A stretch of 64,000 nt of DNA, taken from contig NZ_AVPK01000006.1 in assembly GCF_000768685.1 (NCBI RefSeq), positions 181,766-245,765 of the forward strand, read 5' to 3'. Shown one piece after another: positions 18,531 to 26,888 of the stretch (the stretch's first letter is position 1; each line of letters opens with the position of its first letter). The DNA is from Knoellia subterranea KCTC 19937 (GTDB lineage: Bacteria; Actinomycetota; Actinomycetes; Actinomycetales; Dermatophilaceae). The notes below the pieces were generated by a model. That model saw only the letters and a list, made by a program, of their open reading frames with translations, did no database searches and was not told where the DNA came from. A program made the position numbers and the translations under genes.

Positions 18531-20360
18531 TCACATGCCCAGTCGGGCCTTGAGACCGTCGAGCTCGACCTGGAGGGCGGTCGGGAGGTTGTCGCCGAAC
18601 TTCGCGAACCACTCCTCGATCTCGGGGATCTCGGCCTTCCACTCGTCGTTGTTGACGGTGAGCGCCTTCGCGAGCTCGTCCGGGTCCATGTCGAGACCCT
18701 CGGTGTCGATCGACTCCGGCGTCGGGACGTGACCGATGGCCGTCTCGACCGCGGCAGCCTTGCCCTCGATGCGCTCGATGGCCCACTTGAGGACGCGAGC
18801 GTTCTCGCCGAAGCCGGGCCACACGAAGTTGCCCTCCTCGTCGCGACGGAACCAGTTGACGTAGAAGATCTTCGGCAGCTTGGTCGCGTCCGCGTCCTTG
18901 CCGATGTTGATCCAGTGCTGGAAGTAGTCGCCGGCGTTGTAGCCGATGAACGGGAGCATGGCCATCGGGTCGCGACGGACGACGCCGACCTGACCGGTGG
19001 CGGCAGCGGTGGTCTCGGACGAGAGCGTCGCACCCATGAACGTGCCGTGCGTCCAGTCACGCGACTCGGTGACGAGCGGGACGGTCGTCTTGCGGCGACC
19101 GCCGAAGAAGATCGCCGAGATCGGCACACCCTGCGGGTCGTCGTACTCCGGGGCGAGGATGTCGCACTGCTTGATCGGGGTGCAGTAGCGCGAGTTGGCG
19201 TGTGACGAGAGCACACCGGCCTCGCCGTCGGCGGGGGTCCAGTCCTCGCCCTTCCACGACGTGGCGTGCTCGGGCATGTTCTCCAGGCCCTCCCACCAGA
19301 TGTCGCCGTCGTCCGTCAGCGCAACGTTGGTGAAGACCGAGTTGCCCTTGTTGATGGTCTTCATCGCGTTGGGGTTGGTGTGCTCGTTCGTGCCCGGGGC
19401 GACACCGAAGAAGCCGAACTCCGGGTTCACGGCATACAGGCGACCGTCCTTGCCGAAACGCATCCAGGCGATGTCGTCGCCGAGGGTCTCGACCTTCCAA
19501 CCGGGGATGGTCGGCTTGAGCATGGCGAGGTTCGTCTTGCCGCAGGCGCTCGGGAAGCCGGCCGCGATGTAATAGACCTGCTGCTCCGGCGAGGTGAGCT
19601 TGAGGATGAGCATGTGCTCGGCCATCCAGCCCTCATCGCGCGCCATGACCGAGGCGATGCGCAGCGAGTAGCACTTCTTGCCGAGGAGGGCGTTGCCGCC
19701 ATAGCCCGAGCCGTAGGACCAGATCATCCGCTCCTCGGGGAACTGGACGATGTACTTCTCCGGGTTGCAGGGCCACTTGACGTCCTGCTGGCCCTCCTCG
19801 AGGGGGGCGCCGAGCGAGTGCAGCGCGGGGACGTACTTGGCGTCCTCGCCGAGCTCCTCGATCCGGTTGAGGACCTCGGTGCCGCAGCGGGCCATGACGC
19901 GCATCGACGCGACGACGTACTCGGAGTCGGTGATCTCGACACCGAACATCGGGTGCTCGGCCTCGATGTGACCCATGACGAACGGGATGACATACATCGT
20001 GCGGCCCCTCATGCAGCCGGCGTAGAGCCCGCGCATGAGGTCCTTCATCTCGTTCGGGTCCATCCAGTTGTTGGTGGGCCCGGAGTCCTTCTCGTCGACC
20101 GAACAGATGTAGGTGCGGTCCTCGACGCGCGCGACGTCGCTCGGGTCGGAGGCGGCGTAGAAGCTGTTGGGCTTCTTCTCCTCGTTGAGCTTGACGAAGG
20201 TGCCGGCGGCGACCAGCTTGTCGGTGAGGCGGGTCCACTCCTCGTCGGACCCGGTGACCCACACGACCTCGTCGGGGGTGGTCATCGCGGCAACCTCGTC
20301 GACCCAGGCCTGGAGGCCTGCGTGCGTGGTGCCCTGAACGGGTGCGGCGGGGGCGGTCAT
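18531..20360 (-). CDS. pckG: phosphoenolpyruvate carboxykinase (GTP)
   Basis: 609 residues; converts oxaloacetate and GTP to PEP, GDP and CO2 in gluconeogenesis. Visible are the P-loop [15 protein letters not shown] with the reactive cysteine of GTP-type enzymes, the metal/substrate stretch [26 protein letters not shown], and the C-terminal [20 protein letters not shown] guanine-binding region. Length is normal for the GTP family. The ATG at 20360 was chosen because the 23 in-frame codons upstream are not conserved-looking. It is a single-gene transcript. With the nearby fatty-acid genes it fits growth on lipids. Confidence 0.97.
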   Translation of the reverse strand: MTAPAAPVQGTTHAGLQAWVDEVAAMTTPDEVVWVTGSDEEWTRLTDKLVAAGTFVKLNEEKKPNSFYAASDPSDVARVEDRTYICSVDEKDSGPTNNWMDPNEMKDLMRGLYAGCMRGRTMYVIPFVMGHIEAEHPMFGVEITDSEYVVASMRVMARCGTEVLNRIEELGEDAKYVPALHSLGAPLEEGQQDVKWPCNPEKYIVQFPEERMIWSYGSGYGGNALLGKKCYSLRIASVMARDEGWMAEHMLILKLTSPEQQVYYIAAGFPSACGKTNLAMLKPTIPGWKVETLGDDIAWMRFGKDGRLYAVNPEFGFFGVAPGTNEHTNPNAMKTINKGNSVFTNVALTDDGDIWWEGLENMPEHATSWKGEDWTPADGEAGVLSSHANSRYCTPIKQCDILAPEYDDPQGVPISAIFFGGRRKTTVPLVTESRDWTHGTFMGATLSSETTAAATGQVGVVRRDPMAMLPFIGYNAGDYFQHWINIGKDADATKLPKIFYVNWFRRDEEGNFVWPGFGENARVLKWAIERIEGKAAAVETAIGHVPTPESIDTEGLDMDPDELAKALTVNNDEWKAEIPEIEEWFAKFGDNLPTALQVELDGLKARLGM

Positions 20361-20703
20361 CTGCGTCCGTTGTCCTTCCGATTCCGGGGTTGAGCCCGGC
20401 TTTGTGGCCCGGTCGATCGCCGGATCCACCTCGGAGGCGCTCCGACGACTGACCTGCTGATTGGGTTCACGCTACTCGCATCGTGAGACGGGTCTGTTCG
20501 CGATGAGAAAAGCATGAGTGGCGAACCCGAGAGGGTCCGCCTCCCCACCGTAGGAGGTCGCCACGGCCGGTGTGGGCGTGGAAACCTTTCCGCACCTATG
20601 GGATCCCTCACACGCAGACCTACCTGCGGGTATGCCGTCCGCTCGCCTCCCGTGTGCCCGTCACCGCGGCGGGTCGCACCCTTCCGGTCGAGGGTTCCGT
20701 CGG
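20361..20703. other. 343-base intergenic region upstream of pckG
   Basis: Contains the pckG leader and the 3' flank of the flavin reductase gene. The only sequence element I can name is a 19-base copy of the extended 8-mer, GGTATGCCGTCCGCTCGCC, at about 20630-20648. No convincing open frame, tRNA or T-run terminator is visible. Confidence 0.6.
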
Positions 20704-21225
20704 TCAGGCCGGGGTTCTCAGCCCGAACTGGCTGCGGTGGAACACCAGGGGCAGATCCGTGTCCGCGTCGGCGACGGCGTGCAGCCGCAGGAGCACGATG
20801 GTGTGGTCGCCGGCTTCCACCTCACCGTGGATGGTCGTGTCGAACAGGGCAAGACCATCGTCGAGCGTCACCGCACCGTCGGCCGTCGTCGACACGGGGA
20901 CACCGTCGAACCGCTGGCCCACCGGTCCGGCGAGCTGCCGAGCCACGGCACCGTGGTGGTGGGCGAGGACCGTGACGCCGAGGTGGGCGGACCGGCGCAG
21001 GTCCGGCCAGGTCTTGCTCGTGTTGGCGATGGAGAAGGACACGAGTGGCGGGTCGAGGCTCACCGTCGTGAACGAGCTGGCGGCGAGCCCGACGAGCTGA
21101 CCGTCGACCTCGGCGGCGACGGCGACGACACCGCTGGGGAAGATGCCGAAGGCCTGCCGGAGCCGACGTGGATCGAGGTCCTGGTTGGTGGGGAAGACGG
21201 CCGGGGCCGCAGCAAGGTCGGTCAT
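20704..21225 (-). CDS. flavin reductase-like (HpaC-type) protein
   Basis: 173 residues. FGIFPSGVVAVAAEVDGQLVGLAASSFTTVSLDPPLVSFSI is the standard FMN-binding entry of the short-chain flavin reductase family that feeds reduced flavin to two-component monooxygenases; LGVTVLAHHH and FHRSQFG complete the fold. The ATG at 21225 overlaps the stop of the upstream FMN reductase gene by 4 bases. Its expected partner, an FMN-dependent monooxygenase, survives upstream only as an N-terminal fragment, so it may now serve other enzymes or be idle. Confidence 0.9.
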   Translation of the reverse strand: MTDLAAAPAVFPTNQDLDPRRLRQAFGIFPSGVVAVAAEVDGQLVGLAASSFTTVSLDPPLVSFSIANTSKTWPDLRRSAHLGVTVLAHHHGAVARQLAGPVGQRFDGVPVSTTADGAVTLDDGLALFDTTIHGEVEAGDHTIVLLRLHAVADADTDLPLVFHRSQFGLRTPA

Positions 21226-21770
21226 GCGAGTGCTTCTGACGGGTGGGTGGCTGCGGCCGTGGCGCCGAGGACTGCGGAGACGAACGGGCGAGCGGAAGCG
21301 AGCCACGCGGCATACGACCCGGGTTTGTCGTGGTCGCGGTCGATGACGTACAGACCGCGGCCGGGGACGGTGGCGCCGAGCTCGGTGAGGACGGGGCGCA
21401 GGCTCAGCTCGGGCGCGAGGGCGTGGGCGGGTGAGGCGCCGAGGAGGAGTGGGACTGCGAGGCCGCGCAGTCCCGTCCCGCCGGCGAAACGGTCGAGGAA
21501 GACCTTGAGCAGGCCGGAGCAGGTGCCCTTGAAGGTCGGGCTGGCGACGATGACGAGGCGAGCGGCGCCGATGCGTGCGACGAGAGCGGTCACTTCCGGG
21601 TCGCTCCAGTCGAGGACACGCGGGCCGAGGTCGGCCAGGTCGACGACGAGGTCGGGTTCGGCCCCGGCGAGCTCGCGCGCCACGTGGGTGGCGGCGGCCA
21701 ATGTGCGACTCGCCGGCTTCGGGTTCCCGACGATGACCGCGATGTCGGTCTCCGGGTGGAGGCTCACCAT
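21222..21770 (-). CDS. NAD(P)H-dependent FMN reductase (SsuE/MsuE-like)
   Basis: 182 residues of the flavodoxin-like fold. AVIVGNPKPASRTLAAATHV is the phosphate-binding loop; VIVASPTFKGTCSGLLKVFLDR and LAVPLLLGASPAH are the flavin- and dimer-contact motifs seen in sulfonate-utilisation reductases. The ATG at 21770 overlaps the alpha/beta-hydrolase fragment's stop (21764-21766). A longer frame upstream runs through fused gene remnants and is not the true N-terminus. It belongs to what was probably a sulfur- or flavin-monooxygenase operon. Confidence 0.9.
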   Translation of the reverse strand: MVSLHPETDIAVIVGNPKPASRTLAAATHVARELAGAEPDLVVDLADLGPRVLDWSDPEVTALVARIGAARLVIVASPTFKGTCSGLLKVFLDRFAGGTGLRGLAVPLLLGASPAHALAPELSLRPVLTELGATVPGRGLYVIDRDHDKPGSYAAWLASARPFVSAVLGATAAATHPSEALA

Positions 21771-22035
21771 GCGCTCGACTCCACGGTGAGGACGAGCCGG
21801 AGCCCTTCCCGGAGGGACTCGAGGAAGGTCACGACCTCGGCCGCGACGGACCGGTGCTGCAGGTCGTTGAGGACGTCGTGTCGGGCACCGCGAACGACGG
21901 TGAGACGGCTGCGCGGTGACCTGTTCGTCAGCGCCCTGAGCGCAACGTGGTCCGCCAACGGGTCGGAGTCGCCGATGAGGACGAGCGTCGGCAGGTCCCT
22001 CGTTGCGGCGTCGGGGGTTCCGCCCAGCGCCGCGG
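21764..22035 (-). pseudogene. alpha/beta hydrolase, C-terminal fragment
   Basis: In the frame ending at TGA 21764-21766 the sequence reads TLVLIGDSDPLADHVAL followed by VVRGARHDVLNDL. This is the acid (Asp) and histidine part of a lysophospholipase-like alpha/beta hydrolase. The nucleophile Ser domain is missing: at about 22035 similarity switches to the start of an FMN monooxygenase in another frame. About 90 codons remain of a family of 260-300. A deletion joining two genes explains this. Confidence 0.75.
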
Positions 22036-22292
22036 TGCGTCGCGACGGCCGACAGGAGCGTGAGTGGCTCGAGCCGGTTGAGGTAGTGCGCCGGGTAGGT
22101 CTCGTTGATGAACTGGCTGTCGACGATGAAGAGCGCGTCGAAGAGCGCCGCCTCGGCGATCTTGGCCTGCTCGATGTAGAAGTCGATGTCGATGCTGGTG
22201 TTCTTGGGGACGCGGGCGTCCTTCCAGAGGCCGTGCTGGCCGGGGCCGCCGACGCCGACGGGGTGGAGTGCGAGGTGGATCTTGCGTGACAT
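22036..22292 (-). pseudogene. NtaA/DszA-type FMN monooxygenase, N-terminal fragment
   Basis: From ATG 22292 the first 85 or so residues are a good flavin monooxygenase N-terminus: KIHLALHPVGVGGPGQHGLW, then EQAKIAEAALFDALFIVDSQ and LEPLTLLSAVATH. Family members have about 430-460 residues. After ATH the frame no longer resembles the family and instead runs antiparallel in sense through the hydrolase remnant. The missing 350 residues include the active site, so the product cannot work. The two reductase genes downstream are its natural partners. Confidence 0.8.
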
Positions 22293-22343
22293 GTGAGTTG
22301 CCTTTCGGGAGAAGCGAATTCGTTGGTATGCCGGGTGGCTGGG

Positions 22344-22670
22344 TCAGGCGGTCAGTGCGGCCCTGAGGGCCGCGCGTTCGGTGCGGTCGGCTGCGCCCGC
22401 CCGCAGAGTGGGCGCGGAGTGGAGCAGGAGGCGGGTGTAGGGGTGGGTGGGCTCGGTGAGGACCTGTCGGGTCGGCCCGACCTCGACGAGCTCACCGCGA
22501 TAGAGCACGGCGATGCGGTCGGGGATGCCGGCGACAGAGCCGAGGTCGTGCGAGACGAAGACGAGGGCGATGCCTGCGGCCTTGAACTCCTCGAGGATCC
22601 GCAGGACGTGGACCCTGTTGGCTGCGTCGAGGGCGCTCACCGGCTCGTCGAGGATGACGACGTCCCCTCC
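22344..22670 (-). pseudogene. peptide/nickel-type ABC transporter ATPase, C-terminal fragment
   Basis: GGDVVILDEPVSALD is Walker B with the D-loop, VFVSHDLGSVAGIPDRIAVL the switch region, and EPTHPYTRLLLHSAPTL the C-terminus typical of Opp/Dpp ATPases. Everything before Walker B, including Walker A and the LSGGQ signature, is absent: the match starts abruptly at about 22670. About 108 codons remain of about 270 or more. This is the second end of the rearrangement seen in the two neighbouring fragments. Confidence 0.85.
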
Positions 22671-22680
22671 TGCCGACCAC

Positions 22681-22741
22681 ATCAAGCACGTCGTCCGGAC
22701 TCGCCGCCCGACTCGCCATCGCCCTTGCCGAAGGAGCCTGA
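22681..22741 (+). pseudogene. possible C-terminal remnant of a lost gene
   Basis: In the frame ending at TGA 22739-22741, just before the cupin ATG, the sequence reads SGLAARLAIALAEGA. This has the look of an amphipathic C-terminal helix, and the stop is two bases from the next start, as in an operon. It begins where the ABC ATPase fragment on the other strand breaks off. Too short to assign. Confidence 0.3.
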
Positions 22742-22742
22742 C

Positions 22743-23288
22743 ATGCCCGCCATCCACGTCCCCGCTGACTCGACGGACGACGAGTTCATCCGCACCCCCA
22801 GTGGCGTGCTCGTGCCGGCCGTCATCGACCCGTTCCACCGGGCGCTGCACCACATCGCGCCCAGTGGGCTCATCACCCAGACGAGCCAGACCACGGGGAT
22901 GTCACGACGTGAGGCGATCAGCGGCAAAACCGTTGGGGCACAGTCGCTCTGGATGGGCCAGACGCACGTGCCGGCCTCGACGAACTCGGGCAACCACCAC
23001 CACGGAGCCTCGGAGACGGCGATCTATGTCGTGTCCGGAAACCCCGTCTTCGTCTTCCTCGAGGTCGACGGTGACGAACCCGTCGAGCGACGCGTCGAGA
23101 CGGCCCCGGGCGACTACGTCTTCGTGCCCCCCTGGGTGCCGCACCGCGAGGAGAACCCCGACCCCGACGACGAGGCGGTTGTCGTCATCGCCCTCACCAC
23201 CCAGGAGGCCATCGTCGTCAACCTCGACCGCCTCGACTGGTCCGAAGTGGACCTGTCGGCCAAGGCCGGGGACGCCGACGGGTGCTGA
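22743..23288 (+). CDS. cupin-domain protein
   Basis: 181 residues. The single cupin barrel shows the metal-ligand motif NSGNHHHGASETAIYVVSG and the second motif GDYVFVPPWVPHREEN, so metal binding is likely. The first 80 residues are a family-specific extension (HIAPSGLITQTSQTTGMSRR). GGAG lies 8 bases before the ATG. Enzyme, isomerase or sensor roles are all possible; I cannot choose. It was probably in an operon with the gene whose tail remains at 22681. Confidence 0.85.
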   Translation: MPAIHVPADSTDDEFIRTPSGVLVPAVIDPFHRALHHIAPSGLITQTSQTTGMSRREAISGKTVGAQSLWMGQTHVPASTNSGNHHHGASETAIYVVSGNPVFVFLEVDGDEPVERRVETAPGDYVFVPPWVPHREENPDPDDEAVVVIALTTQEAIVVNLDRLDWSEVDLSAKAGDADGC

Positions 23289-23333
23289 CCGCGGAAGGCG
23301 AGCGGACGGCACACCCGATGGGTGTTCCGGGAT

Positions 23334-23371
23334 GAGTGCCAAAGGGGTCAGATATGACGCGTTCGGCACTC
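23334..23371. repeat. inverted repeat, family C copy 1
   Basis: GAGTGCC and GGCACTC flank a 24-base centre that contains ATATG. A close relative with the same arms and a similar centre is at 36540-36577. It lies between the cupin gene and tRNA-Arg, shortly after a degenerate copy of the extended 8-mer (about 23297-23314). Confidence 0.75.
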
Positions 23372-23456
23372 GCCTCGGGCGGTGGTGGCCGCCGATTTCT
23401 CTGTATGCCGGGTGCTCGCGTATGCTTTCCGATCGTTGCGCCACGCGGTGCAACAG

Positions 23457-23529
23457 GCGCCCGTAGCTCAACGGATAGAGCATCTGACTACGGATCAGAA
23501 GGTTAGGGGTTCGAATCCCTTCGGGCGCA
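23457..23529 (+). tRNA. tRNA-Arg (ACG)
   Basis: 73-base gene. Acceptor GCGCCCG pairs with CGGGCGC; the D-arm is TAGCTCAACGGATAGAG; the anticodon stem-loop CTGACTACGGATCAG carries ACG, read as ICG after TadA deamination; the T-arm contains GGTTCGAATCC. CCA is not encoded. A TATGCT at about 23421, some 30 bases upstream, could be its -10 element. TadA, encoded at 54825, should modify this tRNA. Confidence 0.97.
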
Positions 23530-23551
23530 CTCTGTGTTGAGACAGAAGGAC

Positions 23552-23585
23552 AGGCCCCGACAGCGGAAACGCGGTCGGGGCCTTG
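23552..23585 (+). terminator. stem-loop terminator after tRNA-Arg
   Basis: AGGCCCCGAC and GTCGGGGCCT form a perfect 10-base-pair stem with a 12-base loop about 22 bases past the tRNA. Only a short T-rich tail follows. It could also stop the convergent isomerase transcript from the right. Confidence 0.75.
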
Positions 23586-23613
23586 CTCTGTCCGGGGCTC
23601 GGGTCGTCGCGAC

Positions 23614-24411
23614 TCAGCCCGAGCCGAGAAGGCGGCGCAGGGTGGCAGCTTCGTCGGGGAGGAGCGCCGGGTTGTCGCCGGGGACGAACTCGAGGAGCAG
23701 GTCGCGAGGCTCCTTCGCGACGATGAGGGCGTCCGCGACCGCGGCCCAGAGATCGGTGCGCTCGTGCAGTCGGAGGCGCTCCGCACCCGGCCACCACGAG
23801 AAGACGTGAACCGCGGCGACGTGGGGGAGGAGCCTGCGAAGACCCTCGACGGCGGGCGCGACCTCCTCGTCGATGCGTGGTTGCCAATAGGTCCGGAGCG
23901 TCGAGTCGCCAACCCGGTCGAGGAGTTCCAGGGTGCTGTCGACGGAATCCGTCAGGGTGTTGGGGTGGAACTCGAGGGCGAGCTCGACGCCATGGTCGCG
24001 GGCGATGCGGCATGCCTCCCGCAACGCTGCGGCCACGCGATTCCACGTGTCGTCGTCGGCGCGGTCGGTGCCCACGTCGCCGGCCCACACGCGGATGCGG
24101 GGGGCGCCCAGCGCGGCGGCCGCCCGCACGATGGGCAGCACCTCGTCGGCCGGCGACACCCCGGCCCGCCAATAACTGCCGTACGACGCAACCATGAGGC
24201 CGGCGGCCTCGGTCAGCTCGCGCGCATTCGTGACCGCGCCGGGGTCGTGCGGTGGCGCGTGGGCGTCGGCGCCCCACTCGATGCGACGGAGCCCCGCTGT
24301 GCGAGCCGCGTCGACGACGGCGTGCGTGGACAGGTGTCTCAGAGTGACCGAGCAGAGCCCAACATGCTGCAACCACTCGTCGGCCCGGCGGCTGTCGGTG
24401 GTTCGGCTCAT
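23614..24411 (-). CDS. sugar phosphate isomerase/epimerase (TIM barrel)
   Basis: 265 residues of the xylose-isomerase-like TIM barrel family. Barrel-end motifs include IEWGADAH, ASYGSYWRAG, LALEFHPNTL (with metal-ligand type Glu and His) and LLLEFVPGDN. The pattern suits a metal-dependent isomerase or epimerase acting on a sugar or inositol derivative; the substrate is unknown. It is divergent from the 2-hydroxyacid dehydrogenase gene with only 43 bases between starts, which suggests common control of a small carbohydrate pathway. Confidence 0.85.
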   Translation of the reverse strand: MSRTTDSRRADEWLQHVGLCSVTLRHLSTHAVVDAARTAGLRRIEWGADAHAPPHDPGAVTNARELTEAAGLMVASYGSYWRAGVSPADEVLPIVRAAAALGAPRIRVWAGDVGTDRADDDTWNRVAAALREACRIARDHGVELALEFHPNTLTDSVDSTLELLDRVGDSTLRTYWQPRIDEEVAPAVEGLRRLLPHVAAVHVFSWWPGAERLRLHERTDLWAAVADALIVAKEPRDLLLEFVPGDNPALLPDEAATLRRLLGSG

Positions 24412-24454
24412 AGGATCGAATGATGTCAGGGGTCGACGACGAACGGAGATGCCG

Positions 24455-25459
24455 ATGAGCCCGACCCGACCCACGGTCCTCGTGGCGATGTCGTCGGCGG
24501 CGTGGGCAGAGATGGGGGCGGCGCGGACGCTTGAGCGGCTCGGCGACCTGGCCCGCATCGCCACGCCGACGCCGATCGAGGACCTCGCCGATGTGCCCGA
24601 TCTGGCCGACGTCGACGTCCTCCTCACAGGTTGGGGCTGCCCACCCGTCGACGCCGCAGTTCTCGACCGCGCGCCGAGGCTGCGCGCGATCATCCACACG
24701 GCCGGGTCGGTCAAGCACCACATCACCCAGGACTGCTGGGACCGTGGCATCGCGGTGACCTCGGCGGTGGAGCAGAACGCGGTCCCGGTCGCCGAATTCA
24801 CCCTCGCCGCAATCCTTTTCGCGCAGAAGCGCGTGATCGAGGCGAGTCGGGACTACGCGAACCGGAGAGACAAGCGAAGCGGCTCCCCGGCATACCCCTT
24901 CGTCGGCAACTACCGCAGGACGGTCGGCATCGTCGGCGCCTCGCGGATCGGTCGGCGGGTCATCGAACTGTTGCGACCGTTCGACATGGACGTGCTGCTC
25001 GCCGACCCCTTCGTCGACGCGACCGAGGCGCAGAGCATCGGCGCGGCCCTGGTCGACCTCGACGAGCTCGTCGCTGCGGCGGACACGGTGTCGATCCACG
25101 CACCGAGCCTCCCCGAGACCGAGCGGATGATCGACCGTCGCCGCCTGTCGCTGATGCGTGACGGCGCGGTGCTCATCAACACGGCTCGGGGTGCGCTCGT
25201 GGACGAGGAGGCACTCACGGACGAACTGGTCTCGGGGCGTCTCCACGCCGTCCTCGACGTCACCGTCGACGAGGTACTCGCCGCGGACTCGCCTCTGTGG
25301 GGCCTCCCCAACGTGCTTCTCACGCCGCACGTCGCGGGGTCGCTGGGTGGCGAGCTCGAGCGCCTCGTCGACCACGCACTCGACGAGTTGGAGCGGTGGA
25401 TCACCGACGGGACCTTTTCGACTCCCGTCGACCCCACCCGGCTCGGATCATCGGCCTGA
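24455..25459 (+). CDS. D-isomer-specific 2-hydroxyacid dehydrogenase
   Basis: 334 residues. The NAD-binding fold shows VGIVGASRIGRRVIELLRPF; the catalytic set is R in INTARGALVDEEAL, E in LDVTVDEV, and H in LLTPHVAG. The N-terminal substrate domain includes IIHTAGSVKHHITQDC. Oxidises or reduces a 2-keto/2-hydroxy acid with NAD(H). I start at ATG 24455 because GGAG lies 6 bases upstream; the ATG at 24449 has no room for a ribosome site. It is divergent from the TIM-barrel gene. Confidence 0.92.
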   Translation: MSPTRPTVLVAMSSAAWAEMGAARTLERLGDLARIATPTPIEDLADVPDLADVDVLLTGWGCPPVDAAVLDRAPRLRAIIHTAGSVKHHITQDCWDRGIAVTSAVEQNAVPVAEFTLAAILFAQKRVIEASRDYANRRDKRSGSPAYPFVGNYRRTVGIVGASRIGRRVIELLRPFDMDVLLADPFVDATEAQSIGAALVDLDELVAAADTVSIHAPSLPETERMIDRRRLSLMRDGAVLINTARGALVDEEALTDELVSGRLHAVLDVTVDEVLAADSPLWGLPNVLLTPHVAGSLGGELERLVDHALDELERWITDGTFSTPVDPTRLGSSA

Positions 25460-25528
25460 ACGGAGTAGCGTGCCCTCGAGTCTCCGTTTCCGTGAGGCGC
25501 GCCCTTCACCCTGATCGGGAGTCTGACG

Positions 25529-26398
25529 GTGTTGAACTCAACGCTGCTCATGTCGTCGGCCCACTACTTCGGCAACGACCACAAGCTGAACCCCTATTAC
25601 GAGGACGGCGAGACCGTCGACACGGCCAAGGCCGAGGTCGAGCACGACGGCATCAAGGCCGCGCTGCAGGAGGCCGGTGCCGAGATCGTCACGGTCGATG
25701 CCCCGCCGACGAGTCAGGACGGTGTCTACACCGCCAACTGGGCGCTCGTCCGGGACCGCGTCGCCCTCATGGCCGTCCTCCCGCCGAGCCGCAAGTCCGA
25801 GGAGGACTGGGCGCGCACGCAGCTCGGCAACCTCGGCTACACGATCGAGGAGCTGCCGGAGCCGTGGCGCTTCAGTGGCCAGGGCGACGCCCTGGTCTGC
25901 GGCGACCTGGTCTTCTGTGGGGCGGGCTACCGCTCCGACGAGGCCGCGCTCGCTTACGCCGCCGACCGCTTCGGCCTCACCCGGATCCAGCTCCAGACGC
26001 TGCCCCAGCTCGACGCCAACGGTCAGCCCGTCATCAACGAGGTGAGTGGCTGGCCGGACAGCTACTGGTACGACATCGACCTCACGCTCTCGGTCCTGCG
26101 CGAGCCCGACTCGACCGGCAAGGGCCTCATCGCCTACTGCCCCGAGGCGTTCACTCCCGAGTCGCGCCAGATCCTGGCCACGCTCGACGCGGTCGACACG
26201 ATCGAGATCTCCGAGGAGGAGGCGCGCAACTCGTTCGCCTGCAACCTGGTGTCCACCGGGTCCACCGTCGTGATGAGTGACACCGCCCCGCAGCTGCGCG
26301 CCGACATCGAGAGCGCGGGCCTGCGCACCATCCGTCCGCACGTCGACGAGCTCGCCAAGGGCGGCGGCTACATCCGCTGCACGTCGCTCTGGATCTGA
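25529..26398 (+). CDS. DDAH/amidinotransferase-like protein
   Basis: 289 residues, GTG start. The five-bladed GME fold is suggested by the N-terminal HYFGNDHKLNPYY, the YTANWALV repeat region and the C-terminal GGGYIRCTSLWI, which carries the expected nucleophile C284. At the place where DDAH and arginine deiminases have HLD, this protein reads YDIDLTLS, so the catalytic histidine may be Asp (D182). If so it may not hydrolyse dimethylarginine in the usual way. It stands 69 bases after the hydroxyacid dehydrogenase gene on the same strand. Confidence 0.75.
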   Translation: MLNSTLLMSSAHYFGNDHKLNPYYEDGETVDTAKAEVEHDGIKAALQEAGAEIVTVDAPPTSQDGVYTANWALVRDRVALMAVLPPSRKSEEDWARTQLGNLGYTIEELPEPWRFSGQGDALVCGDLVFCGAGYRSDEAALAYAADRFGLTRIQLQTLPQLDANGQPVINEVSGWPDSYWYDIDLTLSVLREPDSTGKGLIAYCPEAFTPESRQILATLDAVDTIEISEEEARNSFACNLVSTGSTVVMSDTAPQLRADIESAGLRTIRPHVDELAKGGGYIRCTSLWI

Positions 26399-26534
26399 CG
26401 ACGACAGGGCTGAGGACACGAGGGAGCCCCAGCGACCGAGGCCCGGAGCCCCCGGGTCCCACGCTCTGCGTGGGCGGAGTCAGATCATCAGAAGAACTGG
26501 ATCTGAGGGATTCGGGACCTGAGCCTCTGTCCCC

Positions 26535-26602
26535 AACTCGCCAATTCCTCCCCTCCGGGACGTTGCGACTTCACCGTCCCGGAGGGGAGGAATTGGCGAG
26601 TT
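26535..26602. repeat. perfect 28-base inverted repeat (family D)
   Basis: Arms 26535-26562 and 26575-26602 are exact reverse complements, separated by 12 bases. The outer 12 bases are rather AT-rich and the inner part is CCCTCCGGGACG. The TAA stop of the small gene at 26601 lies in the outer edge of the right arm. It may terminate both that gene and the DDAH-like gene. No second copy was seen in the window. Confidence 0.95.
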
Positions 26603-26768
26603 ACGGACGGTTCTGCTGCGCCTTGGCGTGGCGGGCGTGGAGGCGATCGCGGATCTCATCCGGGGGGTAGGCGCGCCGCTGCCGTTCATTGCGGGCGATG
26701 ACCGCGCCGGTCGCGACGACGGACGCGACGCCCGCCAGCCCCAGCACCTTCCACCAGTTCGACTCCAT
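26601..26768 (-). CDS. small membrane protein
   Basis: 55 residues: MESNWWKVLGLAGVASVVATG gives one membrane helix near the N-terminus, then the basic tail ARNERQRRAYPPDEIRDRL. It resembles short actinobacterial membrane proteins of unknown role. Its stop codon is formed inside the family D inverted repeat. Bases upstream of the start contain an 8-mer copy at about 26779. Confidence 0.6.
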   Translation of the reverse strand: MESNWWKVLGLAGVASVVATGAVIARNERQRRAYPPDEIRDRLHARHAKAQQNRP

Positions 26769-26810
26769 GTCTCGAGCGTATGCCGTCCGCCCGCGCCCCC
26801 GCACCGCCTC

Positions 26811-26888
26811 AACTTTTGCTCCCCATGAGAGAACGTGAGGGGTCCGGAGGCTTATGTGCCCTCCGGACCCTTCAGCTTCCCTCCGGTC
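26811..26888. repeat. hairpin element, family B copy 1
   Basis: CTCCCCATGAGAGAACGTGA then GGGTCCGGAGG, a loop with CTTATGTG, then the complementary arm CCTCCGGACCCTTCAG. The arms have more mismatches than in copies 2-5. It overlaps the last codons of the gene at 26872, whose C-terminal RPEGS is encoded by the repeat. An 8-mer copy lies about 30 bases to the left. Confidence 0.85.

Noticed and set aside
21222..22292. A single 356-residue fusion of monooxygenase start and FMN reductase
   Set aside because: The middle third is an out-of-frame read of an alpha/beta-hydrolase end; the FMN reductase has its own proper start at 21770.
22743..23529. tRNA-Arg as the attachment site of the integrase element
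   Set aside because: No duplicate of the tRNA 3' end was seen near 62-64 kb, and the two loci are 40 kb apart with ordinary housekeeping genes between.
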